A stretch of DNA of 7,346 nucleotides from Candidatus Woesearchaeota archaeon (GCA_003562145.1 PWWA01000079.1:1-7346), one strand, 5' to 3'; positions 1 to 6,446 are shown, numbered from the stretch's first letter. Notes: generated by a model not told the origin, from the sequence alone. Program-made: numbers and translations.

Positions 1-1671
1 ACCGCCGCCAATGGGGTCAACCGCGTCGCTCGTTGGGATGGGGCCAATTGGCAGCCTCTGGGCTTTGGCTTGAACAGTACTGTCACCGCTCTGAGTTCAG
101 ACGGGACAAATCTATATACCGGCGGCAGTTTCACTCTACGGTGCGCCAACCCGGACTGCTCCTCTACCGCCGCCGCCAATGGGGTCAACCGCGTCGCCCG
201 TTGGGATGGGGCCAATTGGCAGCCTTTGGGCTTTGGCGTAAACAATACGGTTCTCACTCTGAGCTCGGACGGGGCAAATCTGTATGCGGGTGGCAATTTC
301 ACCCGACTATGCAACAATGCTACCTGCACTGCTACCATCGCCGCCAATGGCGTCAACCATGTCGCCCGTTGGGATGGGGCCAATTGGCAGCCTTTGGGCT
401 TTGGCGTGAACAATTCGGTTTTCACTCTGAGTTCAGACGGGACAAATCTGTATGCCGGCGGCGTTTTCGCCAGACTGTGCGACAACGCGGACTGCTCCGT
501 CACCGCCGCCAATGGGATCAACCACCTCGCCCGCTGGGATGACGCCAATTGGCACAGCCTGGGCACAGGCGGACAGGGAACAGATAGCTCGATTTCGGCT
601 TTGGCCTGGGATGGCAACTATTTGTATGCTGGTGGACAGTTTAGAGCTGCCGGGCTGTGCGTTGGTTGCAATCGTATCGCTCGTTGGGATGGTACCGCCT
701 GGCACTCTCTGGGCCACGGCCTAAATAATTGGGTTCGCACGCTCAACTCAGACGGGACAAATCTATATGTCGGCGGCACTTTCACCCGACTGTGCGCCAA
801 CGCCGACTGCTCCGCTACAGTCGCCCCCAGTGGATTTAACCGCGTTGCCCGTTGGGATGGGGCCAATTGGCACGTGCTCGGCTTTGGCGTGAACGGCACT
901 GTTACCGCTCTAAGTTCAGACGGGACAAACCTGTATACCGGCGGCAGTTTCACTCGACTCTGCGCCAACGCCGACTGCTCCACTCTTGCCGTCGCCAATG
1001 GGGTCAACCGCCTCGCCCGTTGGGATGGGGCCAATTGGCACAGTTTGAGCTTTGGAGTTAACAGTGGGGTTGAAGCCCTGAGTTTAGACGGAACAAATCT
1101 ATATGCCGGTGGCGATTTCACCTTGCTGTGCGCCAACGCCGACTGCTCTGCTACCGCCGCTGCCAATGGCGTCAACCGCCTCGCCCGTTGGGATGGAGCC
1201 AATTGGCACGCCCTGAGCTTTGGCATGGACAATACAGTGTCCGCTCTGAGTTCAGACGGGACAAATCTATATGTTGGCGGCTGGTTCACTAGACTGTGCA
1301 GCAATGCCGACTGCTCCGCTACCATCGCCGCCAATGGCGTCAACCGCCTCGCCCGTTGGGATGGCGGCAGTTGGCACGCCCTGGGCTTTGGCGTGAACAA
1401 TTGGGTTAACGCTTTGAGTTCAGACGGGACAAATCTATATGCTGGCGGCGTTTTCACTCTACTATGCACCAACGCGGACTGTTCCGTCACAGGCAACACC
1501 ATAAGCCGCGTGGGTCGTTGGGACGGTGCCAACTGGCACACAATGGGCAATGGGTTAAGCGGCACGGCATTGGCTCTAGCCTGGGATGGCGACAGCCTTT
1601 ATCATAGTCTTTACGTCGGCGGCGGGTTTGGCGTGGCCGGCAATACCGCTTCGGCACGCATCGCCCGTTGG
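1..1671 (+). repeat. Tandem array of about 168-bp coding repeats (56-residue blades)
   Basis: The unit is visible in both protein and DNA. The Arg codon of the ARWDG motif lies at 31, 199, 367, 532, 682, 850, 1018, 1186, 1354, 1516 and 1666, so the spacings are 168, 168, 165, 150, 168, 168, 168, 168, 162 and 150 bp. Using the residue after LGFG as boundary, units are 1-72 (partial), 73-240, 241-408, 409-579, 580-723, 724-891, 892-1059, 1060-1227, 1228-1395, 1396-1557 and 1558-1671 (truncated). Long stretches such as TGGGATGGGGCCAATTGGCA and TCAGACGGGACAAATCTATA recur nearly unchanged. Eight full units carry Cys-x4-Cys; unit 580-723 has Cys-x2-Cys and the last has none. The array runs off the left edge, so its full copy number is unknown. 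The repetition also creates long open frames in other frames and on the other strand, which I treat as shadows. Confidence 0.95.
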
Positions 1672-2565
1672 CGGTTGGCGGCGGTTTGGGACGGCGAAGG
1701 AGGGGACAACAACGCCGCTACGGCCGCTAACTGGAGCGGCGATGTCGTGCCTTCGTCCACTGACGTCATCATTTTCGACAAAACTTCCAGTAAGGAAGCG
1801 GTTCTTAACGCTGGTTTCCCAACGACGCTGCGGGGCATGGTCATTGAAAATAGTTATGGCGGGGTTATCACCCAGACGAACAATCTGGCGTTAACGGCCG
1901 ATTTGCAGGCGCACGGTGGCGTTTTGCACATTGCCGATCCGGACGACCATAGTTTCACCGTTGGCGGAGAGATTTTTCACACCGGCGGCGTATTGCGCCA
2001 GGCGCGGCCGGTAAACAACGCTTCTGTCCCCTTCCTGCTCATTGACGACGGCGCGGCCAACGTCAAGTATCGCGGCGTCGATCTGGACACAACCGGCAAC
2101 GCGAACGACCTGGGCGACGTGACGGTATCGGTACGCGCCGTCAACAGCGCCGCCGGTAGCTACTGCACCGTAGACGGAGATGGGTCGCCAGCTTACGCTG
2201 ACCGCTGTTACCAGATTTCACCGATAAACAATGGCCCGGCGACAGTGCGTTTGTGGGCGCTGACTGATGAGTTAAACGGTATTGCTGAGGACGATTTGTC
2301 GGTTTATCGTTTCGTTAGCGGCAGTTGGGTTGAGCTTGACGACGGCCGTCTTACGGGCAACGATGGCAATGGTTACAGTTTCGCCGAAGGGAATACAGCG
2401 GGCTTTTCGCACTTTTTGTTGGGCGACCGTGATGATACGCCAACGGCCGTTTCCCTTCAACACATTCAGGCACAAGCAAATAGCACCAGGGGCGCAATTG
2501 CCGTTATTTTTGTCATGCTTTGTTTATTATCGGGCGTTGCCCTAAGCACATTAAGGAGGGAATAA
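1..2565 (+). CDS. Cell-surface repeat protein with propeller-like blades and C-terminal membrane anchor (5' partial)
   Basis: The frame is open from the first base, and the repeat pattern already runs at the left edge (TAANGVNRVARWDG), so the true start and any signal peptide lie outside the window. The TTG at 70 is not a credible start. The visible 854 residues contain: about residues 1-557, one partial plus ten units of the pattern V.ALSSDGTNLYAGGxFT..C....C...NGVNRLARWDGANWHxLGFG; about 560-680, a beta-rich segment starting VWDGEGGDNN and containing AANWSG, of the type seen in large secreted proteins; about 690-808, a domain ending GFSHFLLGD; then PTAVSLQHIQAQAN, a hydrophobic helix (about 831-851) and the tail RRE. 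The ALxxDGxxLYxGGxF/ARWDGxxW pattern resembles beta-propeller blade families (kelch- or Rax2-like); the fold is inferred, not shown. The likely role is an exported, membrane-anchored adhesion or surface-layer protein. It is the first visible gene of an operon with the beta-helix gene that overlaps its stop codon. No catalytic motif is seen. Confidence 0.9.
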   Translation, partial: TAANGVNRVARWDGANWQPLGFGLNSTVTALSSDGTNLYTGGSFTLRCANPDCSSTAAANGVNRVARWDGANWQPLGFGVNNTVLTLSSDGANLYAGGNFTRLCNNATCTATIAANGVNHVARWDGANWQPLGFGVNNSVFTLSSDGTNLYAGGVFARLCDNADCSVTAANGINHLARWDDANWHSLGTGGQGTDSSISALAWDGNYLYAGGQFRAAGLCVGCNRIARWDGTAWHSLGHGLNNWVRTLNSDGTNLYVGGTFTRLCANADCSATVAPSGFNRVARWDGANWHVLGFGVNGTVTALSSDGTNLYTGGSFTRLCANADCSTLAVANGVNRLARWDGANWHSLSFGVNSGVEALSLDGTNLYAGGDFTLLCANADCSATAAANGVNRLARWDGANWHALSFGMDNTVSALSSDGTNLYVGGWFTRLCSNADCSATIAANGVNRLARWDGGSWHALGFGVNNWVNALSSDGTNLYAGGVFTLLCTNADCSVTGNTISRVGRWDGANWHTMGNGLSGTALALAWDGDSLYHSLYVGGGFGVAGNTASARIARWRLAAVWDGEGGDNNAATAANWSGDVVPSSTDVIIFDKTSSKEAVLNAGFPTTLRGMVIENSYGGVITQTNNLALTADLQAHGGVLHIADPDDHSFTVGGEIFHTGGVLRQARPVNNASVPFLLIDDGAANVKYRGVDLDTTGNANDLGDVTVSVRAVNSAAGSYCTVDGDGSPAYADRCYQISPINNGPATVRLWALTDELNGIAEDDLSVYRFVSGSWVELDDGRLTGNDGNGYSFAEGNTAGFSHFLLGDRDDTPTAVSLQHIQAQANSTRGAIAVIFVMLCLLSGVALSTLRRE

Positions 2566-2567
2566 TG
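2552..2567 (+). promoter_or_regulatory. Shine-Dalgarno and TAATG stop/start overlap coupling the two genes
   Basis: AAGGAGGG at 2553-2560 contains a perfect AGGAGG (2554-2559) five bases before the ATG at 2565. The same bases are the Arg-Arg codons (agg agg) of the upstream protein's tail, and the upstream TAA (2563-2565) shares its last A with the downstream ATG. This fixes the downstream start at 2565 rather than at the in-frame ATG at 2520, which would replace the signal peptide's N-terminus with codons overlapping the upstream anchor. The arrangement is typical of translational coupling. Confidence 0.9.
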
Positions 2568-5500
2568 AATTCCAATTATAAGTCAAACAGACCTGTTCTT
2601 TCTCTACTGATTGTTTTCTTGCTGGCGTTTAGTCTATTAAAACTGATGTGGTTTTCTCTACAGCCATCTTCAGTTCAGGCGACTATGGCCACAACGTATG
2701 TTGTGACCAAAACGGCCGATACCAACGATGGCGTTTGCGACGACGATTGTTCCTTGCGCGAAGCCATTATTGCCGCCAACAATAACCCAGGTATGTCCAC
2801 AATTATTGTTCCGGCCGGCGTTTACCTGTTAACCATTCCCGGCCTTTTTGAAGACGAATCGGCGACGGGCGACCTGGACATCACCGACGATCTTATTTTG
2901 CAAGGCGACGGGATTGACCAGACCATTATTGACGGCAATCAACTAGATCGCGTCCTGCATATCCATAACAGCAACGTGCATATTACCGGCGTGACGATTC
3001 GCAATGGCGACCTGTCGCCCTATCCTCAAACAACGGGAGGCGGTATATTGATTGATAGAGGATCGCTTTCATTGGTCAATGTGAAAGTGTCCGGCAATAA
3101 GGCATGGCGCGGTGGTGGGGTGGCCCTGCTTGACGAAGGTTTTCTGGAAATTGACAACAGTGAAGTAAGCGGCAATGAGATCAGGGGGTATATGGCTTAC
3201 GGAGGAGGCATTTATGTTGCTTCCGGTTACCATGAGAATGAGGATAGCTCACTAATCATCACCAACAGCCTGATTAGAGAGAATATGGCCATAGGTGAGG
3301 GCAATCCCCCGGTTGGCGGCGGTATCATGGTTCATGCCCCGTGGTCGAAGCCGGTAACAGCCACCATAGCGAGTTCCGTAGTCGAGTTCAATGCAATTCA
3401 CTATGTGACCAGTTGGGGCGCTGGCGAAGGCGGCGGTATTTATTTCAGCAACGACTCTGGTCCAGTGTATAGACCTGGGGGATTATCAATTATAGATACG
3501 GTTATACGTCACAATGTGGCGGATAGCGCGTCAAACCAGGGCGATAGTCCGTCTGCCGGCGGCGTTTACTTTTTCGGGAACCGCCTATCCATTGAAAACA
3601 GCCAGATCATTAGTAATACTGCCTTAAGGGCTGGCGGGCTGGAGTTTTCCACTACCTACCAGGGTGAAAGCTATCGTATTGCCAACAGCAGTATCAGCTA
3701 CAATCAGGCAACAACCGGCTCTGGCGGCGGCCTGATCGCATCGGTAATGCCTGACGCAGTGCGTAATTATCAGCTAGAAATAGAAGACAGCATCATCAGC
3801 CACAATTATGCCGCTCATGATGGCGGCGGCATGTCTCTGGGTGGAAATATAATACTGACCGATACAGTTATCGCCCATAACAGCGCCGCTATGAATGGCG
3901 GCGGTTTGACTGGGGGCGGTCGCCTGGTTCGCAGCGCCATTCACCACAACAGCGCTGGCGGAGATGGCGGCGGTATTCATGGGTCCGATGTTTTGCTTGA
4001 CGCCAGCGTGGTCCACCACAATACGGCGGGCGGCAGCGGCGGCGGCCTCATTATGCCTGCCGCCTATAACCCACCCCCGGTAGCCAATATTATTAACAGC
4101 ACCATCAGCTACAACACCGCTGCCGAGGCGGGCGGCATTCACCATGCCGTAACCAGCACCAACGGCTGTTTTGGCGCTTTTCTCCATCTCAAAAACAGCA
4201 CTATTGTTTATAACACGGGCACAACGGCCGTTGGCGGTCTGCTCAGCGACCCCGGCGGATCAGATGATCCCGAGTGTACACCCGGCAAAAACCCCGGTAT
4301 TTTGGGGGAAACAACACTGGTCAATACCCTGCTGGCCCATAATAGCGGTGGCAACTGCAATATTTTCACCAGTGACCAAACGGTATCACTTGGTTACAAT
4401 CTTTCCAATGACGCCACCTGTCTCCTTCTACAAGCCGGAGATATTGTGCAGACAGACCCTCAGATTGGTCCTTTGCAAGACAACGGCGGCAATACGCTAA
4501 CGCACGCGCTGTTGGCGGGAAGTCCGGCAATTGATGGCGGTACGGATGCTCACTGTCCGCCCACAGACCAGCGTGGCATTCCCCGCCCCTACGGCGCACG
4601 TTGCGATATTGGCGCTTACGAAGCGGAAATATTACAGCCTTATCTGTACGTCAACCCCAACGAGCTTACCTTTACGGCCGTTGCCGACGCCGCCAGCCCC
4701 ACCCCACAAACCATCACTGTTGCTAACAGCGGCGCTGGCGAACTCACCTGGACGGCTAACGAAACGATACCCTGGCTGACGTTGGGCAGCTACGGCGGCC
4801 CGGCCCCATCGGTTATAACCGTAACGATTGATACGACCGGGCTGAATGTCGGCGATTATGCTGGCCAGATCACTTTCGAGAGCGCAGCGCTCGGCAGCCC
4901 ACAAATAGTCGATGTCACCTTGCATGTGATAGATGTTGCCACGCTTCTGCAGAATGGTGATTTTGAACTGGGTCGAGACGGCTCCTGGCAGAACGATTAC
5001 TTGCTGGCCGAGGCTTATCAATTCGCGGAATATACCATCCCATATTCCGGGAACTGGAGCGCGTTCATGGGCGGCGTCAATGGTTTCGCCGACTCAATTT
5101 CACAGGTCATCACACTGCCAAGTGGCGCTAGTGATTTAACGTTGAGCTATCATTACTTCATTCAGTCAGTTGAAACACAATGCCAGTGGGACCGGGCTGA
5201 GGTTCGCCTGAATCAGGTCGTGATAGAAACCCATGGGCTATGCACAGCAACCAATACGGCTGGATGGGCTATGAATAGCATCAATCTTGATGACTTTGCC
5301 GGCCAGGAAGTTAATCTCCAATTCTATGTTGAGACAGACCACCTGTTTAATCCCAGCCTCTTCTTGATAGATGACATCCAATTAGGTTTTCTACAGCCCT
5401 CAGTGAGTGCAAACTACACGAAAGGTGCGCCGGGCAGTTACTTCATCGTCACTGCGGCCAATTTTCCCCCCGACTCCCCGGCAACAATAAGCGCTAACGG

Positions 5501-5753
5501 GCATCTCTTGACAACGCTCAATACTGACTCGACCGGATTGCTCAGGTTTATCCTCCACGCTGGCGATGGCGTAACACCTGGTTTGTATGACATTGCCGTT
5601 AGCGCCAATCCTTCAGCCTCAATAACAGTTCGTCTGGATGGAAATGCGCCTGTATGGCCACTTGAAGGGGAAGACCCGGTCATTGACCTGCCCGAAGAGA
5701 TTGAGCCAATTGAACCGGGCAGTTTCATTTACCTGCCCATCATACTCCGATGA
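2565..5753 (+). CDS. Secreted CSLREA / parallel beta-helix protein with choice-of-anchor Q, BACON-like and C-terminal surface module
   Basis: A 1062-residue protein. Residues 1-39 are a signal peptide or anchor (Lys6, Arg9, hydrophobic core about 11-32, plausible cleavage after VQA39). CSLREA is at 62-67 within TADTNDGVCDDDCSLREA, the hallmark of the CSLREA domain. From about 85 to 630 there are right-handed parallel beta-helix rungs with recurring NSxISxNxAxxxGGGI and runs of GGG, similar in style to polymorphic outer-membrane protein repeats. At about 630-690, NGGNTLTHALLAGSPAIDGG through DIGAYEAE is the choice-of-anchor Q type ending. About 694-788 is BACON-like (ELTWTANETIPWLTL). About 794-944 begins LLQNGDFELG and ends FLIDDIQLG, a jelly-roll/MAM-like segment with Cys residues. 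About 945-1062 is an Ig-like module containing APVWPLEGEDP and ending FIYLPIILR. The likely role is extracellular adhesion or glycan binding; no catalytic site of a beta-helix lyase was recognised. It is translationally coupled to the preceding gene. Confidence 0.92.
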   Translation: MNSNYKSNRPVLSLLIVFLLAFSLLKLMWFSLQPSSVQATMATTYVVTKTADTNDGVCDDDCSLREAIIAANNNPGMSTIIVPAGVYLLTIPGLFEDESATGDLDITDDLILQGDGIDQTIIDGNQLDRVLHIHNSNVHITGVTIRNGDLSPYPQTTGGGILIDRGSLSLVNVKVSGNKAWRGGGVALLDEGFLEIDNSEVSGNEIRGYMAYGGGIYVASGYHENEDSSLIITNSLIRENMAIGEGNPPVGGGIMVHAPWSKPVTATIASSVVEFNAIHYVTSWGAGEGGGIYFSNDSGPVYRPGGLSIIDTVIRHNVADSASNQGDSPSAGGVYFFGNRLSIENSQIISNTALRAGGLEFSTTYQGESYRIANSSISYNQATTGSGGGLIASVMPDAVRNYQLEIEDSIISHNYAAHDGGGMSLGGNIILTDTVIAHNSAAMNGGGLTGGGRLVRSAIHHNSAGGDGGGIHGSDVLLDASVVHHNTAGGSGGGLIMPAAYNPPPVANIINSTISYNTAAEAGGIHHAVTSTNGCFGAFLHLKNSTIVYNTGTTAVGGLLSDPGGSDDPECTPGKNPGILGETTLVNTLLAHNSGGNCNIFTSDQTVSLGYNLSNDATCLLLQAGDIVQTDPQIGPLQDNGGNTLTHALLAGSPAIDGGTDAHCPPTDQRGIPRPYGARCDIGAYEAEILQPYLYVNPNELTFTAVADAASPTPQTITVANSGAGELTWTANETIPWLTLGSYGGPAPSVITVTIDTTGLNVGDYAGQITFESAALGSPQIVDVTLHVIDVATLLQNGDFELGRDGSWQNDYLLAEAYQFAEYTIPYSGNWSAFMGGVNGFADSISQVITLPSGASDLTLSYHYFIQSVETQCQWDRAEVRLNQVVIETHGLCTATNTAGWAMNSINLDDFAGQEVNLQFYVETDHLFNPSLFLIDDIQLGFLQPSVSANYTKGAPGSYFIVTAANFPPDSPATISANGHLLTTLNTDSTGLLRFILHAGDGVTPGLYDIAVSANPSASITVRLDGNAPVWPLEGEDPVIDLPEEIEPIEPGSFIYLPIILR

Positions 5754-5772
5754 GGGGTGGCCAAACCGCTCC
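5754..5772 (+). terminator. Hairpin immediately after the beta-helix gene (possible terminator or mRNA 3' structure)
   Basis: GGGGTGG (5754-5760), loop CCAAA, CCGCTCC (5766-5772) forms a seven-pair stem with two G-U pairs, beginning at the base after the TGA. It is followed by GGGCTTTGTG rather than a T-run, so it is not a canonical intrinsic terminator. It could be a weak terminator or a 3'-end stabilising structure. Confidence 0.3.
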
Positions 5773-5791
5773 GGGCTTTGTGCGGGTGGTT

Positions 5792-5884
5792 GGGAAAAGG
5801 ATCTGAGCGGGGTGAGACGCAGGTACAAGGAACTGCGTCTCAACTGGCTGCTGCGGTTGGAGCGGAAGATCCTCGCCCTTTCCC
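5792..5884 (+). repeat. Nested inverted-repeat element, possible structured RNA
   Basis: A perfect 10-bp inverted repeat, TGAGACGCAG (5813-5822) and CTGCGTCTCA (5833-5842), encloses the 10-base loop GTACAAGGAA. Outside it, GGATCT (5799-5804) pairs with AGATCC (5867-5872), and GGGAAA (5792-5797) with TTTCCC (5879-5884), with an asymmetric interior loop between. The nesting is consistent with one folded RNA or DNA cruciform of about 93 bases. No known riboswitch, attenuator or retron-type consensus was recognised. The inner 10-bp stem is clear; whether it works as one element is inferred. Confidence 0.45.
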
Positions 5885-6036
5885 ACGGCATCTACACCAT
5901 CATCTACCTGGGACCGACGTTGGCAGTAACCAAAGATTTATTGTGGGAGAAGACACTGCTGCTGGAGAAGCGGCTGCGGGTTTTCTGGAAGAAGCGGCGG
6001 ACAACTTGGGGCATATTAATCAGTTGCGGCAGGTGA
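5812..6036 (+). CDS. Possible small basic protein or gene remnant (weak)
   Basis: A GTG at 5812 opens a 74-codon frame to the TGA at 6034-6036, giving VRRRYKELRLNWLLRLERK at the start, then ALSHGIYTIIYLGPTLAVTK and a Lys/Arg/Leu-rich helix. Codons from 5812 to about 6000 are dominated by forms such as ctg, cgg, gag, aag, atc and tac, which looks coding-like. After about 6005 they become ata, tta and agg, suggesting the original frame ends or shifts there. The ribosome site is poor (AAAAGG at 5795-5800, eleven bases upstream), and the inner hairpin overlaps the start. The family is not recognised. It could be a genuine small gene, a decayed fragment of a larger one, or chance; a frame overlapping it (5757-6053) is equally open. 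Confidence 0.2.
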   Translation: MRRRYKELRLNWLLRLERKILALSHGIYTIIYLGPTLAVTKDLLWEKTLLLEKRLRVFWKKRRTTWGILISCGR

Positions 6037-6319
6037 TGCTTGGTCTGATTTAGCGGCTGCGGTTGTGGTCGGGTGCCAGAGCTGACTTGGCGTCGTTACA
6101 ATGCGGCGGTCATGGTGACATAGCCGCGAATCGCCACGATTGAGTAGAGCCCACCAGCATTGGTCGGTGGCAAAAAAACCACCCATCCCATATTGGTTGC
6201 TACAATTTGTAGGCGCTCTTTTCGCTGCTGACAAGCTGCTCGTATATCCACGATTCGAGAACTGGAACCTGACCTCCACCAACCGAAAGTTTACGCTATC
6301 TGTTTCGCAAAGATTGGGT

Positions 6320-6328
6320 TGTTATAAA
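6320..6328 (+). promoter_or_regulatory. Candidate extended -10 element (upstream option)
   Basis: TGTTATAAA matches the extended -10 form TGnTATAAT with one mismatch. No good -35 lies 16-18 bases upstream. If used, transcription would start near 6335, directly at the palindrome at 6336-6351, placing that palindrome as a repressor-type operator for the GLUG gene. Confidence 0.3.
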
Positions 6329-6335
6329 AAGCAAC

Positions 6336-6351
6336 AGTGACATTTGTCACT
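6336..6351. promoter_or_regulatory. Perfect 16-bp palindrome, candidate operator
   Basis: AGTGACATTTGTCACT consists of 7-base arms AGTGACA and TGTCACT around a central TT. Perfect dyad symmetry about 105 bases upstream of the GLUG gene start suggests a site for a dimeric transcription factor. The TGACA-N2-TGTCA form is reminiscent of sites used by NarL-type response regulators of the DesR/LiaR kind, but the regulator cannot be named from this window. Confidence 0.5.
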
Positions 6352-6370
6352 ATATTATGAACCGAACTTT

Positions 6371-6379
6371 TGCTATGCT
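6371..6379 (+). promoter_or_regulatory. Candidate extended -10 element (downstream option)
   Basis: TGCTATGCT fits TGn followed by TATGCT, an acceptable extended -10. The predicted start would be near 6386, putting the centre of the palindrome (6343.5) at about -42, the usual place for a class II activator, with no good -35 hexamer present. The resulting leader of about 70 bases contains CCCC (6398-6401) and GGGG (6410-6413), which can pair across an 8-base loop. Confidence 0.35.
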
Positions 6380-6440
6380 GCATTTTAGCGCAATATACCC
6401 CTGCGTTCCGGGGATGCCGTTTATTTTTTGCTTCTCATAC

Positions 6441-6446
6441 AAGGGA
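6441..6446 (+). promoter_or_regulatory. Ribosome binding site deciding the GLUG gene start
   Basis: AAGGGA lies eight bases before the ATG at 6455. An in-frame ATG at 6446 (giving M-S-I ahead of the chosen Met) overlaps this site and would have no Shine-Dalgarno of its own at proper spacing, so 6455 is preferred. Confidence 0.6.

Noticed and set aside
70..72. TTG at 70 as the start of gene 1
   Set aside because: The frame is open upstream to base 1 and encodes the end of a preceding repeat unit, so the TTG is an internal Leu codon of LGFGL.
33..542. Shifted + strand frame (169 codons) with GWGQLAA repeats
   Set aside because: It is an out-of-frame reading of the 168-bp repeats inside the real gene. 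Its product is Arg/Gln-rich with no family resemblance.
618..1565. Long open frame on the - strand (315 codons) across the blade array
   Set aside because: It is the complement of the repeat array: the same 56-residue periodicity appears as a mirror (RAxQLAPSQRARRL), with no ribosome site or domain. The repeats keep it open because the same stop-free unit recurs.
1..1671. CRISPR array
   Set aside because: Repeats are about 168 bp, in frame, fully coding and without unrelated spacers.
2520..2564. ATG at 2520 as the start of the beta-helix gene
   Set aside because: It would add 15 residues that overlap the upstream anchor codons, and it lacks a ribosome site; the ATG at 2565 has a perfect AGGAGG at five bases.
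3774..4187. 137-codon open frame on the - strand inside the beta-helix region
   Set aside because: It mirrors the GGC/GCC-rich Gly-Gly-Gly and Asn-Ser repeats of the real gene, giving an Ala/Val-rich product with no start signal.
2685..4650. Pectate lyase or other beta-helix enzyme
   Set aside because: The rungs are Gly-rich adhesin-type repeats with a CSLREA start and choice-of-anchor Q ending. No lyase or hydrolase catalytic signature was seen.
5754..6053. Avd-like accessory protein or retroelement remnant, prompted by NQRFIVGE and the nearby hairpin
   Set aside because: The resemblance is a few residues only. No reverse transcriptase, template/variable repeat pair or C-type lectin domain is present.
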